43,978 nt of DNA. Origin: Hyphomonas sp. UBA5111 (lineage in GTDB: Bacteria > Pseudomonadota > Alphaproteobacteria > Caulobacterales > Hyphomonadaceae). Below, piece after piece: positions 18,542 through 27,090 of the stretch. Position numbers and translations under genes: made by a program. The notes beneath the pieces were generated by a model that had not been told where the DNA came from, did not search any database, and saw nothing but the letters and a program-made list of their open reading frames with translations. Each line of letters starts with the position of its first letter. Position 1 is the first letter of the stretch. The stretch is from NCBI GenBank assembly GCA_002414505.1, contig DHZF01000139.1, positions 1 through 43,978 on the forward strand, given 5' to 3'.

Positions 18542-19945
18542 TTAGCCAGCGCCGCCCACAGTCAGGGCACCCACTTTGAGCGTGGGCTGGCCCACACCCA
18601 CAGGTACGGACTGCCCGGCCTTGCCGCAGACCCCCACGCCATCATCCATGGCGAAGTCGTTGCCGATCATGGTGACATCCTGCAGCACGGTTGGCCCGTG
18701 TCCGATCAGTGTCGCATTCTTGACCGGCGCAACGATTTTGCCGTTCTCGACGAGATAGGCCTCGGTGCACTGGAATACGAAATTGCCTGACGTGATGTCG
18801 ACCTGGCCCCCGCCGAAATCCACGGCCCACAGGCCGCGTTTGATGGAGCCGACGATTTCGTCCGGGTCCTTGTCGCCGCCCAGCATGACAGTGTTGGTCA
18901 TGCGCGGCATGGTGGCGGATTCATAGCTTTCCCGGCGCCCGTTACCGGTAGGGGCCTGTCCCATCAGGCGGGCATTCATGCGGTCCTGCATGTACCCCTT
19001 CAGGATGCCATCTTCGATCAGAACGGTCTTTTGGGTCGGCGTGCCTTCATCATCGAAGGAAAGTGAGCCCCGGCGGCGTTCAATGCTGCCATCATCAATA
19101 ATGGTCACGCCCTTGGCGGCGACCTGTTCACCGATGCGGCCGGAATAGACGCTCGTGCCCTTGCGGTTGAAATCCCCTTCGAGGCCATGCCCGACTGCTT
19201 CGTGAAGCAGCACAGCAGGCCAGCCAGGCCCAAGCACGACTTCCATCTGTCCGGCCGGAGTCGGGATGGATTGCAGATTGACGGAGGCTTTCTTCACGGC
19301 GCGCTGGACCATGGCCTTCCAGCGGTCCGGCTGGATCCAGTCCTCATAGGCGGCGCGTCCACCGGCGCCCGCACCGGCCGATTCGCGGCGGCCATGCTCT
19401 TCCAGCGTCACGGAGACGTTCAACCGGACGAGGGGGCGAATTTCTGAAAAGACAGCGCCGTCCGGACGGACAATGTCGATTTCCTTGTGGCTGCCCGCCA
19501 GCGACACCGAGACCTGAACCACGCGGGGGTCATAGGCGCGCGCCCAAGCATCGATCTCGGCCAGCAATCCCGTCTTCATGGTGAAATCTGGCGCAGAGGT
19601 CGGGTCGATCGGGTCGTAGAGGCGACGATTCGTCGGGGTGGGCCCTGTCGCCAGATGGCCGGCATACCCGCGCTTGGCTTGTGATGCGGTCTCGCCGGCA
19701 CGGCGGATGGCATCGAGCGACAGTTCCGAAGCGTAGCCGGACCCGGTCGTTTCGCCCGCGACGACTCGCAAGCCAAATCCCTGATCGGTATCGAATGCGG
19801 CGGATTTCAGCCTTCCGTCGTCGAACACGAAGCTCTCGGATCGGGAGCGCTCGACAAACAGGTCGCCATCATCCGCGCCTTTCGCAGCGTCGGACAGGAT
19901 TTCAGAAGCCTTGGTCAGGTCGAAGGGCAGGGATGTCTGTGTCAT
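18542..19945 (-). CDS. tldD: Metalloprotease TldD
   Basis: 467-residue subunit of the TldD/TldE heterodimeric metalloprotease, which degrades unfolded peptides and processes some peptide antibiotics and antitoxins. Seen: the zinc motif HEAVGH (248-253) in VLLHEAVGHGLEGDF and the downstream family blocks SFDDEGTPTQKTVLIEDG and RMTNTVMLGG. Length fits the family (about 470-480). No tldE/pmbA is in the window. Its position next to the cox genes is a conserved alphaproteobacterial arrangement. The start at 19945 has only a weak ribosome site. Confidence 0.94.
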   Translation of the reverse strand: MTQTSLPFDLTKASEILSDAAKGADDGDLFVERSRSESFVFDDGRLKSAAFDTDQGFGLRVVAGETTGSGYASELSLDAIRRAGETASQAKRGYAGHLATGPTPTNRRLYDPIDPTSAPDFTMKTGLLAEIDAWARAYDPRVVQVSVSLAGSHKEIDIVRPDGAVFSEIRPLVRLNVSVTLEEHGRRESAGAGAGGRAAYEDWIQPDRWKAMVQRAVKKASVNLQSIPTPAGQMEVVLGPGWPAVLLHEAVGHGLEGDFNRKGTSVYSGRIGEQVAAKGVTIIDDGSIERRRGSLSFDDEGTPTQKTVLIEDGILKGYMQDRMNARLMGQAPTGNGRRESYESATMPRMTNTVMLGGDKDPDEIVGSIKRGLWAVDFGGGQVDITSGNFVFQCTEAYLVENGKIVAPVKNATLIGHGPTVLQDVTMIGNDFAMDDGVGVCGKAGQSVPVGVGQPTLKVGALTVGGAG

Positions 19946-20008
19946 CTGGAATAGATGCGTGACACCCCGGCGCGTCGCAAGGGCAAAGGCGCAGAAACTC
20001 GGATCAGA

Positions 20009-20563
20009 TCAGTTCGTGCTGATTTCAAAGCGCGACAGCTGCCACTCGGCCAGGTCCCAGTCAGGCTTTAATTCCAGCGCGCGGCGGAAGTCGTAATAGG
20101 CGCCTTCCACATCATTCAGTTTCTCCTTGGCCAGCGCCCGGTTGTAGTAGGCGGCGTGCAGGTCCTTGGACCCGAGCGCGATGGCCTGGTCGAGGGATTG
20201 GAGGGCTTCATCGTAGCGCTCGAGGAAAATCAGGGCTGCCCCCTCATTCAGATAGGTTTCGCCGGTATCCGGGCGGATCCGTTTGGCTGTAGCATAGTCC
20301 GACAGGGCCTTTTCATAGAGGCCCGCGCGCATTTGCAGGACGCCGCGATTCGTGAAGGTGGCGGCGCGATTGCTGGGTTTCATGGCTTCCAGTTCAATGG
20401 CGCGCGTGCAGATTTCGGCGCCTTTCCTGGGAGAAACGGTCTCGAACTTCGCGGCTTCATAGCAGTCTTCGGCGATCCCGCCGCCGAGGACGAGAACTTG
20501 CGCATTTGCCGTACCGGCGGCCAGGCCGAGAAGGAGGGTTGCGGCACATATCGCGTTTTTCAT
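20009..20563 (-). CDS. Exported tetratricopeptide-repeat protein
   Basis: 184-residue protein with a signal peptide (MKNAICAATLLLGLAAGTANAQ) followed by about three TPR units (from residue 65: AATFTNRGVLQMRAGLYEKA, then TYLNEGAALIFLERYDEA, then HAAYYNRALAKEKLNDVEGA). TPRs mediate protein-protein contacts; the partner is unknown, and the location should be periplasmic. ATG 20563 has GAGAGGTC upstream. The frame stays open far to the right, but that part lies antisense to coxB and is not coding. It is divergent from coxB across 165 bp and 63 bp upstream of tldD, with which it may be co-transcribed. Confidence 0.85.
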   Translation of the reverse strand: MKNAICAATLLLGLAAGTANAQVLVLGGGIAEDCYEAAKFETVSPRKGAEICTRAIELEAMKPSNRAATFTNRGVLQMRAGLYEKALSDYATAKRIRPDTGETYLNEGAALIFLERYDEALQSLDQAIALGSKDLHAAYYNRALAKEKLNDVEGAYYDFRRALELKPDWDLAEWQLSRFEISTN

Positions 20564-20728
20564 GGGTTTTGACCTCTCAATGTCTTGTCCGGTCGTGCCG
20601 GGATCATACCACGGAACCGCGCCGGCGCCGACAACCTGCGACAATATTGAGCGCGTAAAGTGGTAGGTTGCGGCTAGTACGTATTGTAGATAGAGGGACA
20701 GAGATTCCAATGAGACGAGGATAACTTC

Positions 20729-21727
20729 GTGCGACACCTTATTGCCGCCATGTGCGCTGCCGTCATGGCTGGTCCAGCGCTGGCATTTGAACCGACCGAC
20801 GGCGCGCTGGGTTTCCAGCCTGCTGCGACTCGCATTGCAGAGCGCATTCACGTGTTCCATCACTTCGTGCTGATCATTATTGTTCTGATCACCTTGCTGG
20901 TGCTCGGCCTGCTGCTGTGGATCATCGTGCGCCACAATCGCAAGGCGAATCCGGTGCCGAAGAAATTCAGCCATAACACGCTGATCGAAGTGATCTGGAC
21001 TGTGGTGCCGGCGCTGATCCTCGTGGCGATCGCCAGCCAGTCTTTCCCGAACCTCTACTATCAGGACGTGGTTCCGAACCTGCAGCAGATCACCGACAAG
21101 TCGGACAAGATGATCGCTGACGGCAAGACGGCCCAGCAGGAACGCTTCGCCAAGGACTACTACCCGGAAGCCGCTGAGAAGGGCTTCGTGAACGTGAAGG
21201 CCCAGGGCAACCAGTGGAACTGGACCTACACCTATCCTGATCTGGTTGATGATTCCGGCTATCCGCTGGAGTTCGTCTCCAATCCGGTTCATGTCGGTAT
21301 TTCCGCAGACGCTGACAATTATGCCGGCGCAACTGGCCGGACAGACTTCGCATCCAAGCCGCGTAACCTGGCGGTCGATTATCCGATGGTGATCCCCGAA
21401 GACCGCTTCGTGCGCTATTACACGGCTGCGGCTGACGTGATCCATTCCTGGACCGTTCCAGCGTTCGGGGTGAAGACGGACGCCGTGCCGGGTCGCCTGA
21501 ACGAAGGCTGGTTTCTCGTTGAAGAGCCGGGCATCTATTACGGCCAGTGTTCCGAGCTTTGCGGCGTGAACCATGCCTTCATGCCTATCGAGGTTCGCGT
21601 GGTCAGCCAGGCGCAATTCGACAGCTGGGCCGAGCTCATGCTCGCCGGTGACTATGAAGCCGCCTATGCGACTGTCGACGTTTTTGCATCCAATGAGCAG
21701 GCGACCCAGTTCGCCGCCAAACAGTAA
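20729..21727 (+). CDS. coxB: Cytochrome c oxidase subunit II (CuA subunit) with an insert
   Basis: 332-residue subunit II of aa3-type cytochrome c oxidase, which accepts electrons from cytochrome c at the CuA centre. Seen: signal peptide (residues 1-19), two membrane helices (about 47-68 and 84-104), and a periplasmic cupredoxin domain with the CuA motif CSELCGVNHAFMP and an upstream HSW in ADVIHSWTVPAFGVK. The aromatic electron-entry motif reads QWNW (21212-21223) instead of the usual QWYW. Between helix 2 and this motif sits an extra stretch of about 35-40 polar residues (NLQQITDKSDKMIADG and on). The start is GTG 20729, with GAGG upstream. First gene of the cox operon. Confidence 0.96.
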   Translation: MRHLIAAMCAAVMAGPALAFEPTDGALGFQPAATRIAERIHVFHHFVLIIIVLITLLVLGLLLWIIVRHNRKANPVPKKFSHNTLIEVIWTVVPALILVAIASQSFPNLYYQDVVPNLQQITDKSDKMIADGKTAQQERFAKDYYPEAAEKGFVNVKAQGNQWNWTYTYPDLVDDSGYPLEFVSNPVHVGISADADNYAGATGRTDFASKPRNLAVDYPMVIPEDRFVRYYTAAADVIHSWTVPAFGVKTDAVPGRLNEGWFLVEEPGIYYGQCSELCGVNHAFMPIEVRVVSQAQFDSWAELMLAGDYEAAYATVDVFASNEQATQFAAKQ

Positions 21728-21747
21728 TCAGGGAAGAGTGACACGCC

Positions 21748-23412
21748 ATGCCTATGGATGAAGTGGCCATCGACCATCACGACTCACACGATCACAAGCC
21801 TGGCTTCTTTACGCGCTGGCTGTTTTCGACCAACCACAAGGACATCGGGACGCTGTACCTGATCTTCGCGCTCATCGCGGGGGTCGTGGGCTACACGCTG
21901 TCTGGCCTGATCCGCTGGGAGCTTGCAGAGCCTGGCATCGGCGTCATGACGCAATTCGTTGCTGGTGAAGGCGACGTGGCGATTCAAAACGCCAAGCATT
22001 TCTACAACACCGTGATCACCTATCACGGCCTGATCATGATCTTCTTCATGGTCATGCCGGCGCTGATCGGTGGGTTCGGCAACTGGTTTGTGCCGCTGAT
22101 GATTGGCGCACCGGACATGGCCTTCCCGCGGATGAACAATATTTCGTTCTGGTTGACTGTCGCAGCGTTCGTTCTGGCGTGTATTTCGATGACGGTTCCG
22201 GGCGGACCGGGCGATGGCTTCGGCGGAGGCTGGGTGCTTTACCCGCCGCTGTCTTCAACGACCGGACACCCTGGCCCGGCCATGGACGTGCTCATCCTGT
22301 CGCTTCATACGGCCGGTATTGCGTCGATCCTCGGCGCCATCAACTTCATCGTGACAATCCTGAACATGCGCGCGCCTGGCATGACCATGCACAAGATGCC
22401 GCTGTTCGCCTGGGGCGTCCTGATCACGGCTGTCCTGTTGCTGCTGTCCCTGCCTGTGCTGGCTGCGGCGCTGACCATGCTGCTGACCGACCGTAACTTT
22501 GGCTCGCAATTCTTCGCGCCAGCCGGGGGCGGTGATCCGATCATGTTCCAGCACCTGTTCTGGTTCTTCGGTCACCCGGAAGTCTACATCATGATCCTGC
22601 CGGCCTTCGGTATCGTCAGCCACATCGTGTCGACCTTCTCCAAGAAACCGATCTTCGGCTATCTTGGTATGGCCTATGCCATGGTCTCCATCGGGGTGAT
22701 CGGCTTCGTCGTGTGGGCGCACCACATGTACACGGTCGGCATGGATGTGGACCTGAAAGCCTACTTCGTGGCCGCGACCATGGTGATTGCCGTTCCGACG
22801 GGTATCAAGATCTTCTCATGGATCGCGACCATGTGGGGCGGCTCCATCGACTTCAAGGTTCCGATGCTCTGGGCGATCGGCTTCATCTTCCTGTTCACCG
22901 TTGGCGGTGTGACGGGTGTGGTGCTCGCAAACGCTGGTATCGATCATGCCCTGCATGACACCTATTACGTCGTCGCGCACTTCCACTACGTGCTGTCGCT
23001 CGGCGCCGTATTCGGCCTGTTTGCTGGCTGGTACTACTGGTTCGAGAAGATGTTCGGCATCAAGTACAATGGCATGATCGGCGGGCTGCATTTCTGGTTG
23101 ATGTTCATCGGCTCGAACGTCCTGTTCTTCCCGCAGCATTTCCTCGGCCTGCAGGGCATGCCACGCCGCTACATTGACTATGCTGACGGCTTTGCCACCT
23201 GGCACATGTGGTCGTCGATCGGTTACGCGATCACGCTGGTTGCCACGCTGATCTTCTTCGTCGGTCTCGTCGAAGCCATGATCCGCCGCCGCAAGGGTGA
23301 AGCCAACCCATGGGGTGAAGGCGCCACGACGCTGGAATGGACGCTGCCTTCGCCGCCGCCATTCCACCAATTCAACGAGCTGCCGCACGTCACTAACAAG
23401 GGCGGCCACTAA
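21748..23412 (+). CDS. coxA: Cytochrome c oxidase subunit I (aa3 type)
   Basis: 554-residue catalytic subunit with 12 membrane helices, reducing O2 to water at the heme a3-CuB centre and pumping protons. Ligand motifs are all present: [10 protein letters not shown] (heme a His), FGHPEVYI (CuB His and the cross-linked Tyr), WAHHMYTVG (two CuB His), and VAHFHYVLS (heme a3 and heme a His). The N-terminal extension is His/Asp-rich ([12 protein letters not shown]). ATG 21748 follows coxB by 20 bases and has GGGAAGAG upstream. Confidence 0.98.
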   Translation: MPMDEVAIDHHDSHDHKPGFFTRWLFSTNHKDIGTLYLIFALIAGVVGYTLSGLIRWELAEPGIGVMTQFVAGEGDVAIQNAKHFYNTVITYHGLIMIFFMVMPALIGGFGNWFVPLMIGAPDMAFPRMNNISFWLTVAAFVLACISMTVPGGPGDGFGGGWVLYPPLSSTTGHPGPAMDVLILSLHTAGIASILGAINFIVTILNMRAPGMTMHKMPLFAWGVLITAVLLLLSLPVLAAALTMLLTDRNFGSQFFAPAGGGDPIMFQHLFWFFGHPEVYIMILPAFGIVSHIVSTFSKKPIFGYLGMAYAMVSIGVIGFVVWAHHMYTVGMDVDLKAYFVAATMVIAVPTGIKIFSWIATMWGGSIDFKVPMLWAIGFIFLFTVGGVTGVVLANAGIDHALHDTYYVVAHFHYVLSLGAVFGLFAGWYYWFEKMFGIKYNGMIGGLHFWLMFIGSNVLFFPQHFLGLQGMPRRYIDYADGFATWHMWSSIGYAITLVATLIFFVGLVEAMIRRRKGEANPWGEGATTLEWTLPSPPPFHQFNELPHVTNKGGH

Positions 23413-23421
23413 CAGCCAAAA

Positions 23422-23487
23422 GGAAGGGCTCGGCCTTCCAGACAGTCTGATAACCGAGGCGGCCCGGCGCGATATGCGCTTGGGCCG
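23422..23487 (+). promoter_or_regulatory. Two hairpins in the coxA-ctaB gap (possible attenuator or processing site)
   Basis: First stem GGAAGG/CCTTCC (23422-23427 with 23434-23439). Second, longer stem CGGCCC/GGGCCG (23460-23465 with 23482-23487), extended after a small bulge by GCGC/GCGC (23467-23470 with 23476-23479), followed by TTTCGCTT. The T-run is short, so full termination is unlikely; partial termination or RNase-protected coxA 3' ends are plausible. Confidence 0.45.
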
Positions 23488-23515
23488 TTTCGCTTGAAAG
23501 GACCCGAAAGAGACC

Positions 23516-24469
23516 ATGACTGACATGAGCGCATCGCCAACCAAACGCTATGCAACCGCTGGTGACTATGTGCAGCTGCTGAAGCCGCGCATCATGATGC
23601 TTGTCGTGTTCACGGCCGTTGCCGGCCTGATCGCGGCCGTGGGTGTGACTGGCGTGTCGGTCAATCCGGTCATGGCCGCCATTGCGACGCTGGCCATCGC
23701 GCTCGGCTCGGGCGCGGCGGGCGCGATCAACATGTGGTATGATGCGGACATCGACCAGATCATGACGCGCACCTCGACCCGCCCGGTTCCGTCTGGGGCT
23801 GTGCCAAAGGAAGAGGCCCTTGCCATGGGCCTGATCATGAGCGGCGTGTCGGTCCTGCTCATGTGGCTTGCCTCGAATTGGCTGGCGGCTGCGCTCCTGG
23901 CCTTCTCGATCTTCTATTATGGCGTGATCTACACGATGTGGCTGAAGCGCTCGACGCCGCAGAATATTGTGATCGGCGGCGGAGCCGGGGCGTTCCCGCC
24001 CGTCATTGGCTGGGCCGCTGTCACCGGCAACACGCCGCTAGACGCCTGGATTCTGTTCGCCATCATCTTCTTCTGGACGCCGCCGCATTTCTGGGCGCTC
24101 AGCCTGCTCGCTCATGGCGAGTATGAAAAGGCTGGCGTGCCGATGTTGCCGGTTACGCATGGAGCGAAGACAACCCGTAACCAGATCCTGCTCTACACGA
24201 TCCTGCTAGTGCCACTCGCGCTGTTGCCGGTTGCAACCGGGTTGGGGGGCTGGATTTATGGCGGTGTGACCCTCGCGCTGGGCCTTGTCTTCCTGTCCTA
24301 TGCGGTGCGGGTCTGGCGGTCACATGCAGGCGATGCCGGGGCGAGCGCCGCAGACATGAAGCTGGCGCGCGGCATGTTTTTCTTTTCCATCCTGTACCTG
24401 TTCCTCGTCTTTGCAGCACTGATCGTGGAACATGCTGCGGGGCTTCACTTCCCGATTGGAGCGGCCTGA
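23516..24469 (+). CDS. ctaB: Heme o synthase (protoheme IX farnesyltransferase)
   Basis: 317-residue UbiA-superfamily membrane enzyme that adds a farnesyl group to heme b to form heme o, the precursor of heme a for CoxA. Seen: LLKPRIMMLVVFTAVAG near the start, the Asp-rich motif NMWYDADIDQIMTRTSTRPVPSG (split across about residues 75-97) and a later FFWTPPHFWALSL, both diagnostic of CtaB/Cox10. About nine hydrophobic segments. It follows coxA after 103 bases containing hairpins, and its stop is 1 base from the next start. Confidence 0.97.
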   Translation: MTDMSASPTKRYATAGDYVQLLKPRIMMLVVFTAVAGLIAAVGVTGVSVNPVMAAIATLAIALGSGAAGAINMWYDADIDQIMTRTSTRPVPSGAVPKEEALAMGLIMSGVSVLLMWLASNWLAAALLAFSIFYYGVIYTMWLKRSTPQNIVIGGGAGAFPPVIGWAAVTGNTPLDAWILFAIIFFWTPPHFWALSLLAHGEYEKAGVPMLPVTHGAKTTRNQILLYTILLVPLALLPVATGLGGWIYGGVTLALGLVFLSYAVRVWRSHAGDAGASAADMKLARGMFFFSILYLFLVFAALIVEHAAGLHFPIGAA

Positions 24470-24470
24470 T

Positions 24471-24785
24471 TTGTCCGACGATAACGAAAAATACCCTGGT
24501 CAGTTTACCGATGCCTACATCCCGGATGAGGCTGAAGTGCGCGCCCGTAACAGTCGCAATCGCTGGCTGGGCATCGTGCTCGCCGCCTTTGTCATCCTGG
24601 TCGGCGTGATCACCTTCATTCGCCTGTCCTCGTCTGACCTGAGCCAGAGCGGCTTCTATTATTCGGTCGATGACAAGGGTGAGCGGATCGAGGAACTGCC
24701 GGAAGGCATGACCCCGGATCAGGCTGCACCCCCGCCAAACCTGACCCCGGCCGACGAATCGCAACCGGAAGAGGGCCAGCCATGA
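24471..24785 (+). CDS. Small single-pass membrane protein of the cox operon (CoxF-like position)
   Basis: About 104 residues if started at TTG 24471, one base after the ctaB stop; an ATG at 24432 inside ctaB is the alternative. One membrane helix (NRWLGIVLAAFVILVGVITF) sits between an acidic N-terminus and a Pro/Glu-rich, presumably periplasmic C-terminus. Alphaproteobacterial cox operons often carry a small one-helix protein in this position (called CoxF or hypothetical), and place and topology fit, but sequence identity is too low to be sure. Its C-terminal extension after the helix (about 55 residues) is longer than I expect for that group. The stop overlaps the ctaG start as ATGA, implying translational coupling. 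Confidence 0.75.
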   Translation: MSDDNEKYPGQFTDAYIPDEAEVRARNSRNRWLGIVLAAFVILVGVITFIRLSSSDLSQSGFYYSVDDKGERIEELPEGMTPDQAAPPPNLTPADESQPEEGQP

Positions 24786-25360
24786 AGCTTTCGAACACGA
24801 AAGTCGCGCTGATCTCGCTGGGAGTTTTCACAGCCATGCTGGGCCTCGGCTTCGCGGCGGATCCACTCTACGACACCTTCTGTAAGGTGACTGGCTTTGG
24901 CGGCACCACGCGCATTGCAACGGCGGCGCCCGAAAAGATGGTCGAGCAGGAAGTCACGATACGCTTTGATGCGAATGTTGCCGACACGCCGCTGATCTTC
25001 CACCCGCTTCAGACGACTCAAACGCTGAAACTCGGACAGCATGGGCTGGCCTTCTATGAGGTCTCGAACCCGTCCGATCAGGAAATCCGGGTCATTGCGA
25101 GCTATAATGTGACACCGCACTATGCCGGCCCGTATTTCAACAAGCTCGAATGTTTCTGCTTTGAAGAGCGCGTCATTGCGCCGGGCGAGACCAAGAAACT
25201 CCCGATTGTGTATTTCGTATCTGCAGACATGCAGGATGACCGGGTCGCGAAATCACTCGAGACGATCACGCTGAGCTACACCTTCTTTGACAGTTCCAGC
25301 TATTCCGGTGAGAAAAAAGCCGCCCAGAAGGGTGCGGCGAATTCAGCCAATGCAGGCTGA
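24782..25360 (+). CDS. ctaG: Cytochrome c oxidase assembly protein CtaG (Cox11 family)
   Basis: 192-residue copper chaperone that delivers copper to the CuB site of subunit I. Seen: one N-terminal membrane anchor (about residues 7-25), Cys34 in DTFCKVTGFGG, and the copper-binding CFC (124-126) in NKLECFCFEER, followed by the conserved LPIVYFV segment. The C-terminal domain is a periplasmic immunoglobulin-like fold in the family. ATG 24782 overlaps the stop of the preceding small membrane protein. Confidence 0.96.
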   Translation: MKLSNTKVALISLGVFTAMLGLGFAADPLYDTFCKVTGFGGTTRIATAAPEKMVEQEVTIRFDANVADTPLIFHPLQTTQTLKLGQHGLAFYEVSNPSDQEIRVIASYNVTPHYAGPYFNKLECFCFEERVIAPGETKKLPIVYFVSADMQDDRVAKSLETITLSYTFFDSSSYSGEKKAAQKGAANSANAG

Positions 25361-25437
25361 TACAGTTGCAAATACAGGTCGGAGCGGTCTAAAGAGCGAT
25401 CTGATTCATGTGATTTTTTAGAGGGGTCAAAAGGGCC

Positions 25438-26310
25438 ATGGCTCACGACGAAGTCAAACACGATTTCCATCTCGTAAATCCGTCTCCCTGGCCGCTGCTG
25501 GGGTCGCTGTCGGTGCTGGTAACCGCCCTGGGCGGTGTTACTTTCATGAAAGGCCTGTTCGGCCTTGAGGCTGGCACTTGGTGGCTGCTTGCCATTGGTC
25601 TGGCAATGGTCATCTGGGTCATGTTCGGCTGGTGGCGTGAAGTCATCAAGGAAGGCCAGATTGGCGATCATACGCCAGTCGTGCAGATCGGCCTGCGCTA
25701 CGGCATGATCCTGTTCATTGCGTCCGAAGTCATGTTCTTCGTGGGCTGGTTCTGGAGCTTCTTCGAATTTGCCATCTTTGAAAGTGCGCGGGTTGGTGAG
25801 ACATGGGATTCGGCAAATGCGCTTTATGCCGAGGGGCTCTCCCGCTTTGCGGACTGGCCGCCGGTGGGAGTTGAGACCTTTGATCCGTTCCACCTGCCGC
25901 TGATCAACACGCTGATCCTGCTTCTGTCCGGTACCACCGTGACCTGGGCGCACCATGCGCTGCAGCACAATGACCGCTCTGGCGCCAAGCTTGGCCTCGT
26001 CTTTACAGTCCTTCTCGGCATGGTGTTCACCCTGCTGCAGGCCTACGAATACAGCCACGCGGCTTTCACCTATGACGGCACGCTCTACGGTTCGGCCTTC
26101 TTCATGGCGACCGGCTTCCACGGCGCACACGTCGTGATCGGTACCATCTTCCTGGCGATCTGCCTGATCCGCCTGTTGCTGGGCGGCATGAGCGCGGACA
26201 AGCATCTCGGCTTTGAATTCGCGGCCTGGTACTGGCACTTCGTTGATGTTGTCTGGCTGTTCCTGTTCGCCTTCGTCTATGTCGTGCCGTTCCTGGTATA
26301 TGGCGGTTAG
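25438..26310 (+). CDS. coxC: Cytochrome c oxidase subunit III
   Basis: 290-residue membrane protein with seven predicted helices, the structural subunit III that stabilises the oxidase core and supports proton uptake. Seen: [16 protein letters not shown] at the N-terminus, [21 protein letters not shown] segment (here [20 protein letters not shown]), [18 protein letters not shown], and the final [14 protein letters not shown], all typical of CoxC. Preceded by a 77-bp gap without an obvious terminator and followed by a strong hairpin and T-tract before surf1. Confidence 0.97.
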   Translation: MAHDEVKHDFHLVNPSPWPLLGSLSVLVTALGGVTFMKGLFGLEAGTWWLLAIGLAMVIWVMFGWWREVIKEGQIGDHTPVVQIGLRYGMILFIASEVMFFVGWFWSFFEFAIFESARVGETWDSANALYAEGLSRFADWPPVGVETFDPFHLPLINTLILLLSGTTVTWAHHALQHNDRSGAKLGLVFTVLLGMVFTLLQAYEYSHAAFTYDGTLYGSAFFMATGFHGAHVVIGTIFLAICLIRLLLGGMSADKHLGFEFAAWYWHFVDVVWLFLFAFVYVVPFLVYGG

Positions 26311-26341
26311 ACTGGCATCCGCTATCGACACGTAAGATAAC

Positions 26342-26377
26342 AGGCCCGCCGGCGCACTTGCCTGGCGGGCCTTTTTT
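26342..26377 (+). terminator. Intrinsic terminator between coxC and surf1
   Basis: Stem AGGCCCGCC (26342-26350) with GGCGGGCCT (26364-26372), 13-base loop, six Ts at 26372-26377. Only 20 bases remain before the surf1 start, so downstream genes either rely on read-through or on a promoter upstream of or inside this hairpin. Confidence 0.85.
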
Positions 26378-26397
26378 CAGGACCTTTCGGACACTCT

Positions 26398-27090
26398 ATG
26401 CGCTTTCGCCCTTTTCCCATTCTGACCCTGTTCACCCTGGTGTCTCTCGTGATCCTGGTAATGCTGGGAAACTGGCAGTATGGGCGGTTCAGCGCGAAGA
26501 TGGCGCTGGATGAAACAGAGCCAAATTGGGTGACGCTGGAGGGGCGTGTCGTGCCCGGCAGCGAGGCCATGGTCTACGCCTATGCCGATGGCGCATCGTC
26601 TTGGCGCCGCGTGGTTGCGATCGATGACGGCGCGCGGGTCATCTTCACCACCATCGAACTCTTCTACCAAGTCGAACCGCCAGTAGCGTGTCAGGGCCCT
26701 GAGTGCGGTGCGAACCTGAATTTCTCGGCGCAGGGCATCTACAAGACGCCCGGCAATCGGAGCGCCTTTGCAAGCCCGGATGAGCCGACCGCCGGCGTCT
26801 TCTATTCGTATAGTATTGCAGACCTCGCAGACCTGTTGCCCGCGGATGTGTCGGCGCGCGTGGTACCGGAAGCGTTCGAGCCGCAGACATTGCGGCTGGT
26901 TGAAAACGGCCGCGCGATGGCGGGGCCGAATCCGTTTGCCCGACTCCGCATGGATGATGATTTGCCGCCTCAGAGGCATTTCGGATACGCGATTACGTGG
27001 TGGGGGCTCGCCATGGCGTTGCTGGGTGTGTATCTCGCCTTCCACTATCAAAAGGGCCGGTTACGGTTTCGCAGAAGGGACGGGGAATGA
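26398..27090 (+). CDS. SURF1-family cytochrome c oxidase assembly protein
   Basis: 230-residue assembly factor of the SURF1/Shy1 family, which helps insert heme a into subunit I. Seen: two membrane helices flanking a periplasmic domain (about 8-24 and 196-215); the N-terminal MLGNWQYGRF and C-terminal HFGYAITWWGLAMAL match the family's conserved GxWQxxR and GYAxTWxGLA patterns. A pair of cysteines (VACQGPEC) in the periplasmic part is not one of the family hallmarks. The stop overlaps the thrC start as ATGA. Confidence 0.93.
   Translation: MRFRPFPILTLFTLVSLVILVMLGNWQYGRFSAKMALDETEPNWVTLEGRVVPGSEAMVYAYADGASSWRRVVAIDDGARVIFTTIELFYQVEPPVACQGPECGANLNFSAQGIYKTPGNRSAFASPDEPTAGVFYSYSIADLADLLPADVSARVVPEAFEPQTLRLVENGRAMAGPNPFARLRMDDDLPPQRHFGYAITWWGLAMALLGVYLAFHYQKGRLRFRRRDGE

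Noticed and set aside
20564..21616. Long open frame on the minus strand that extends the TPR protein across coxB
   Set aside because: It is antisense to a fully conserved coxB, the extra residues resemble no protein pattern, and the TPR protein has its own signal peptide and ribosome site at 20563.
25300..26331. 343-codon minus-strand open frame covering all of coxC
   Set aside because: Antisense shadow of a high-GC membrane-protein gene; composition is His/Gln/Asp-rich and low complexity, with no motif or ribosome site.
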